Assembly: GCF_030816505.1 (NCBI RefSeq)
Contig: NZ_JAUSYB010000001.1
Coordinates: 2,170,001 to 2,234,000, forward strand
Direction of reading: 5' to 3'
From: Microbacterium sp. W4I20
Lineage (GTDB): Bacteria; Actinomycetota; Actinomycetes; Actinomycetales; Microbacteriaceae
Length of the DNA: 64,000 nucleotides
Both the position numbers and the translations under genes were made by a program. Below the pieces are notes generated by a model. The model ran no database searches. It was not told where the DNA came from and saw only the letters and a program-made list of their open reading frames with translations. This document shows, piece after piece, positions 61,187 to 64,000 of the stretch (within the stretch, counting starts at the first letter, position 1; each line of letters begins with the position of its first letter).

Positions 61187-62185
61187 ATGAGCACGCCCGC
61201 GGGATGGTACGACGACGGCTCAGGTCGTCAGCGGTGGTGGGACGGGAGCCAGTGGTCCGACCACTTCGCCCCCGCACCGGAGCAGCTCTCTGCGCCTCCC
61301 ACGCAGAACCCCGGCGCGCATGACGTGAGCCCAGTCACCAGGCCGCGCCCCGTCCTCGGGTTCATCGGGTTGGGGCTGGCTGTCGTGGGAACGGTGCTCG
61401 CCTTCTTCCCCGCCACCTTCGCGTTCGCTCTCGCGATCCTCTTCGCCGCATTCGTCGTCTCGCTCATCGGGGTGTTCAAGAAGAACACCACCAAGTGGCC
61501 CTCCATCGTGGGAATGGCCCTTCCACCGGTCGGCGCTGTGGCCGGGTTCGTGGTCGTTCTCGCGGTCATCGCCACCGGGTTGGCGAACACGCCGTCCGTC
61601 GAGGCCGGCCCTCAGCAGCCCGCGCCCACCCCCACTCCCACCTTCACCCACCCCGACGGCGGGACGTACGTGGGCCGACCGCCGGTGGAGGAGGTCACGG
61701 AGTCGATCAAGATCGCGATCGAGGCCGACCCCTCGGTCAACATCTACCAGGACATGCCCGAATTCTTCCCCTGCCTCGGCGAGTGGCTCTGGGAGTCGGA
61801 TGTCTCTGACGAGAGCCTGTGGCTGGTGGTCGACGGCTACGACCCGCTCGAGGAGGAGTACGACTACGTACAGAACGTGATGTTGAACGGATCGCTGCAG
61901 TGCGACCCGCAGCCCGGGGCCACCGACCCGATCCCCTTTGTGCCCTTCGAGCCGCCGACGGAGCTCGACGGTCGTCCCACCGTCGACGAGATCAGCCGCG
62001 GCCTCGCCCAGTCGGATCGGCGCAATGGCACCGTGGGGACGGAGGAGGCCGAGTACACCTGCATGGGGCAGTTCTACTACGACTCCGCGCTGACCGACGA
62101 GGAACTGTTCGCCGTCGCCAACGCCAAGCCCTCCGGCGCTGCGACACTGGAAGTGGGCTTCGATGCACAGGATGCCTGCGGCTAG
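61187..62185 (+). CDS. DUF2510-containing membrane protein
   Basis: A 332-residue protein. The N terminus is a DUF2510 module (PAGWYDDGSGRQRWWDGSQW), followed by two or three membrane spans (about 60-140) and an extracytoplasmic region of about 190 residues starting with a Pro/Thr-rich linker (QQPAPTPTPTFTHP). The external part holds two similar halves with cysteines (FFPCLGEWLW, TCMGQFYYDS and a C-terminal DACG), possibly a repeat. This architecture is common in Actinobacteria; function unknown. Confidence 0.82.
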   Translation: MSTPAGWYDDGSGRQRWWDGSQWSDHFAPAPEQLSAPPTQNPGAHDVSPVTRPRPVLGFIGLGLAVVGTVLAFFPATFAFALAILFAAFVVSLIGVFKKNTTKWPSIVGMALPPVGAVAGFVVVLAVIATGLANTPSVEAGPQQPAPTPTPTFTHPDGGTYVGRPPVEEVTESIKIAIEADPSVNIYQDMPEFFPCLGEWLWESDVSDESLWLVVDGYDPLEEEYDYVQNVMLNGSLQCDPQPGATDPIPFVPFEPPTELDGRPTVDEISRGLAQSDRRNGTVGTEEAEYTCMGQFYYDSALTDEELFAVANAKPSGAATLEVGFDAQDACG

Positions 62186-63165
62186 AGCATCGAGACCGGC
62201 ACGGTCGAGGAGGGAACGCGAGCACCCGCGACCAGCCGCGCCACCAGGTCGGTGTACTCCACCCCCGCGGCGGCGAACATCCGCGGCACCTGCGAGGCGG
62301 CCGTCAGGCCCGGCATCGTGTTGACCTCGTTCAGCACCGGCCCCTCGTCGGTGAGGAAGAAGTCCATCCGGGCGACGCCGTCGCAGCCGAGGGCGTCGAA
62401 CATCGCGATCGCGGCCCGTTTGAGCGCTGAGGTCTCGGCCGCGTCCAGCAGCGCCGGCACCGTGAACCGCGCACTCCCGTCGTACTTGGTCGCGGTGTCG
62501 AAGAGCCCCGGAGCGTGGATCTCGAGTGGCGGCGCAGCCCAGCGGATGCCGCCCGCTTCGCGGAGCACGGCCACGTCGATCTCCCGCGCCCGCACGACCT
62601 CCTCGACCAGGATGCGGCGGTCGAAGCGCGCCGCGGTGTGCAGTGCGCCCAGAAGCTCGTCCTCCTCGGTGACCAGGCTCACGCCGTAGCTCGACCCGGC
62701 CGACACCGGCTTCACCACCACCTCGCCCTCGAACTCGACGTCGCCGATGTCGTCCGCCGCGACCAGCCTGCCCCGCGCGGTGCGGATGCCGACGGCATCC
62801 GCCACCAGCTTGGTGGCCCACTTGTCCATGCCGATCGCGCCGGCGCGCAGGTCGGAACCCACGAGCCTCGTGCCCGCCAAAGCGACGAGCGCGGCGAGGG
62901 CGCCGTCCTCACCGAGCGCTCCATGCACTGCGGGGAATACGACGTCGGCTTCGGCGATGAGCCGCAGCGCGAGACCCAGCGATTCCGCCGCAGAGTCGCA
63001 GGGCGGGATGCCGTCGGCACGCCAGAAGCCCTCCCGATCGATCGTCACGGAGCTCACCGCGTGACCTCCCATCCGCAGCGCCGCGGAGACGGCGGCGGCC
63101 GACGCCAGCGACACCTCGTGCTCGGGGTTCTGCCCTCCGCCGATGACCAGGACGTGTGTTGTCAT
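62182..63165 (-). CDS. D-alanine--D-alanine ligase
   Basis: A 327-residue ATP-grasp ligase that joins two D-alanines for peptidoglycan. Motifs: GGGQNPEHEVSLASA (N-terminal binding loop with Glu and Ser), VHGALGEDG, VKPVSAGSSYGVS (containing the catalytic Ser), TKYDG (Lys-Tyr, the Tyr typical of D-Ala-D-Ala rather than D-lactate ligases) and LNEVNTMPG. The set fits Ddl, though a D-Ala-D-Ser specificity is not excluded. It is coupled to the alanine racemase gene by an ATGA overlap and its end overlaps the convergent DUF2510 gene by four bases. Confidence 0.9.
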   Translation of the reverse strand: MTTHVLVIGGGQNPEHEVSLASAAAVSAALRMGGHAVSSVTIDREGFWRADGIPPCDSAAESLGLALRLIAEADVVFPAVHGALGEDGALAALVALAGTRLVGSDLRAGAIGMDKWATKLVADAVGIRTARGRLVAADDIGDVEFEGEVVVKPVSAGSSYGVSLVTEEDELLGALHTAARFDRRILVEEVVRAREIDVAVLREAGGIRWAAPPLEIHAPGLFDTATKYDGSARFTVPALLDAAETSALKRAAIAMFDALGCDGVARMDFFLTDEGPVLNEVNTMPGLTAASQVPRMFAAAGVEYTDLVARLVAGARVPSSTVPVSML

Positions 63166-64000
63166 GCGATGCTCCTCTGCACTCGTGTTCCGATTCCGGT
63201 GACGATCGTGTGGGGGATGGTTCCGGCCCACCGCGCCCATTCCTGCACCGACGGCACCGCTCCACCCTCGGGACCGAAGACGGTGACGGCCGTCCCCCGG
63301 GGGAACTGCGCCGCGCCCGTGTCGACGACGATCTGATCCATCGACACGCGTCCGACCAGTGGATGCCGCGCGCCGCATATCTCCACGGATGCACCGGCTG
63401 CCAGGTCCCGGGGGATGCCGTCGGCGTAACCGACTCCGACGACACTGAGGTGCGTGGCAGATGCCGTGACGTACGTTCCGCCGTAACCGACCGGGGTTCC
63501 GGCCGGCACGGCGGCGCTGTGCACGACCGACGCGGTGAAGCGCCCGGCACCGTCCAGCGTCTCCGTCTCGGAGGGGTCGATGCCGACGAGCCCCGCCCCG
63601 ATGCGCACCATTCCGAAGTGCGTCGCCGGATCCGTCAGCGCTCCCGACGTCGCGGCGAGGTGCACGAGAAGGGGCCCGAACCCCTCTCGCAGCACCGCGT
63701 CGCGCGCCTGCCGCATGCGCAGCACGGCGGCCGCGTTCGCGCGCGGATCCCCCTCGTCCGCTCGCGGCAGGTGCCCCATCACCCCCACGACCTCGATGCG
63801 CCCGCGCCCCTGCCGCGCGACCCGCAGCAGCTCCGGCCACTCCTCGAACGGGCTCCCCCCGCGCGACATCCCGGTGTCCAGGTGCAGGTGCACCCGCACC
63901 GGAGCACCCGCATCGGCGATGAGGTCACGCAGCTCCTCGACCGACCCGACGGCGATGTCGACGCGATGCGCAGCGGCCTCCGCCGCATCCACCCCTGCCG
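63162..64000 (-). CDS. Alanine racemase (5' part outside the window)
   Basis: The 3' portion, about 279 codons, of a fold-type III PLP enzyme that interconverts L- and D-alanine. Visible features: LHLDTGMSRGG in the barrel, VGVMGHL, RIGAGLVGIDP (PLP phosphate contact), VGVGYADGIPR with the catalytic tyrosine, and GRVSMDQIVVD. The N-terminal lysine motif (YALKADAYG) is beyond the window edge. Its TGA overlaps the ATG of the ligase gene, giving a coupled D-Ala supply and dimerisation unit. Confidence 0.9.
   Translation of the reverse strand, partial: AGVDAAEAAAHRVDIAVGSVEELRDLIADAGAPVRVHLHLDTGMSRGGSPFEEWPELLRVARQGRGRIEVVGVMGHLPRADEGDPRANAAAVLRMRQARDAVLREGFGPLLVHLAATSGALTDPATHFGMVRIGAGLVGIDPSETETLDGAGRFTASVVHSAAVPAGTPVGYGGTYVTASATHLSVVGVGYADGIPRDLAAGASVEICGARHPLVGRVSMDQIVVDTGAAQFPRGTAVTVFGPEGGAVPSVQEWARWAGTIPHTIVTGIGTRVQRSIA

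Noticed and set aside
62182..63165. VanA/B-type D-Ala-D-lactate ligase
   Set aside because: The Lys-Tyr motif (TKYDG) is kept, whereas the lactate ligases replace this tyrosine; no vanH or vanX-like gene is seen.

Overview
The window is high-GC, densely coding actinobacterial DNA. It shows the repeated GGATGC/GCATCC words, frequent GTG starts, ATGA overlaps, an IdeR/DtxR-type iron box and apparently leaderless genes. Gene content and word usage suggest the family Microbacteriaceae, probably near Microbacterium. This is an inference from composition and gene families; no marker gene is present. I saw no rRNA, tRNA, CRISPR array or intact transposase.

Left chromosomal part (1-41.2 kb). Two GntR-type regulators and an ArsB/SLC13-like permease precede a complete kdp locus: a 27-residue membrane peptide, then kdpF-A-B-C-D-E, forming a K+-importing ATPase with its sensor kinase and response regulator. 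Next come a TspO-like protein, a TetR/hydrolase divergent pair with two operators, and a five-gene siderophore-iron operon (lipoprotein, two FecCD permeases, ATPase, siderophore reductase) under an iron box. A cold-shock gene, a large LuxR-type ATPase regulator and single genes follow, including DeoD, an AlkD-like protein, an ECF sigma factor facing a short-chain oxidoreductase, and a DUF3516 helicase. An eight-gene minus-strand operon (30.5-39.7 kb) combines a dipeptide/oligopeptide ABC importer with an M14 carboxypeptidase, a GbsR/MarR regulator, a PaiB-like protein and an amidohydrolase.

Accessory region (about 41.3-60.3 kb). Base composition is visibly less GC-biased and the gene order looks modular. 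It holds a secreted crystallin-like (I36-type) protein, an ECF sigma factor with a membrane partner, small orphan genes, and a CBASS-type anti-phage system: an HNH-SAVED effector convergent with an E2-E1 protein and a CD-NTase. Then come a small serine recombinase, a MacB-like ABC exporter, a GNAT remnant, a serine hydrolase and a MerR-controlled locus. That locus contains two CPBP membrane proteases, a class A beta-lactamase and a DUF418 protein. Four copies of a 22-bp palindrome-like site punctuate the part after the recombinase. At least three promoters with 19-bp spacers in the MerR locus appear to start transcription exactly at the ATG.

Right part (60.5-64 kb): a DUF1349 protein, a DUF2510 membrane protein, and an overlapping D-Ala-D-Ala ligase/alanine racemase pair. 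The racemase runs off the window.

Repeats are a notable layer of this window. REP-like palindromes have entered coding frames (kdpB, kdpD, the helicase). Six long-stem hairpins lie at gene ends, and two pairs of them share arm sequences at unrelated loci. A 15-bp tandem repeat supplies the stop codons of two convergent genes.
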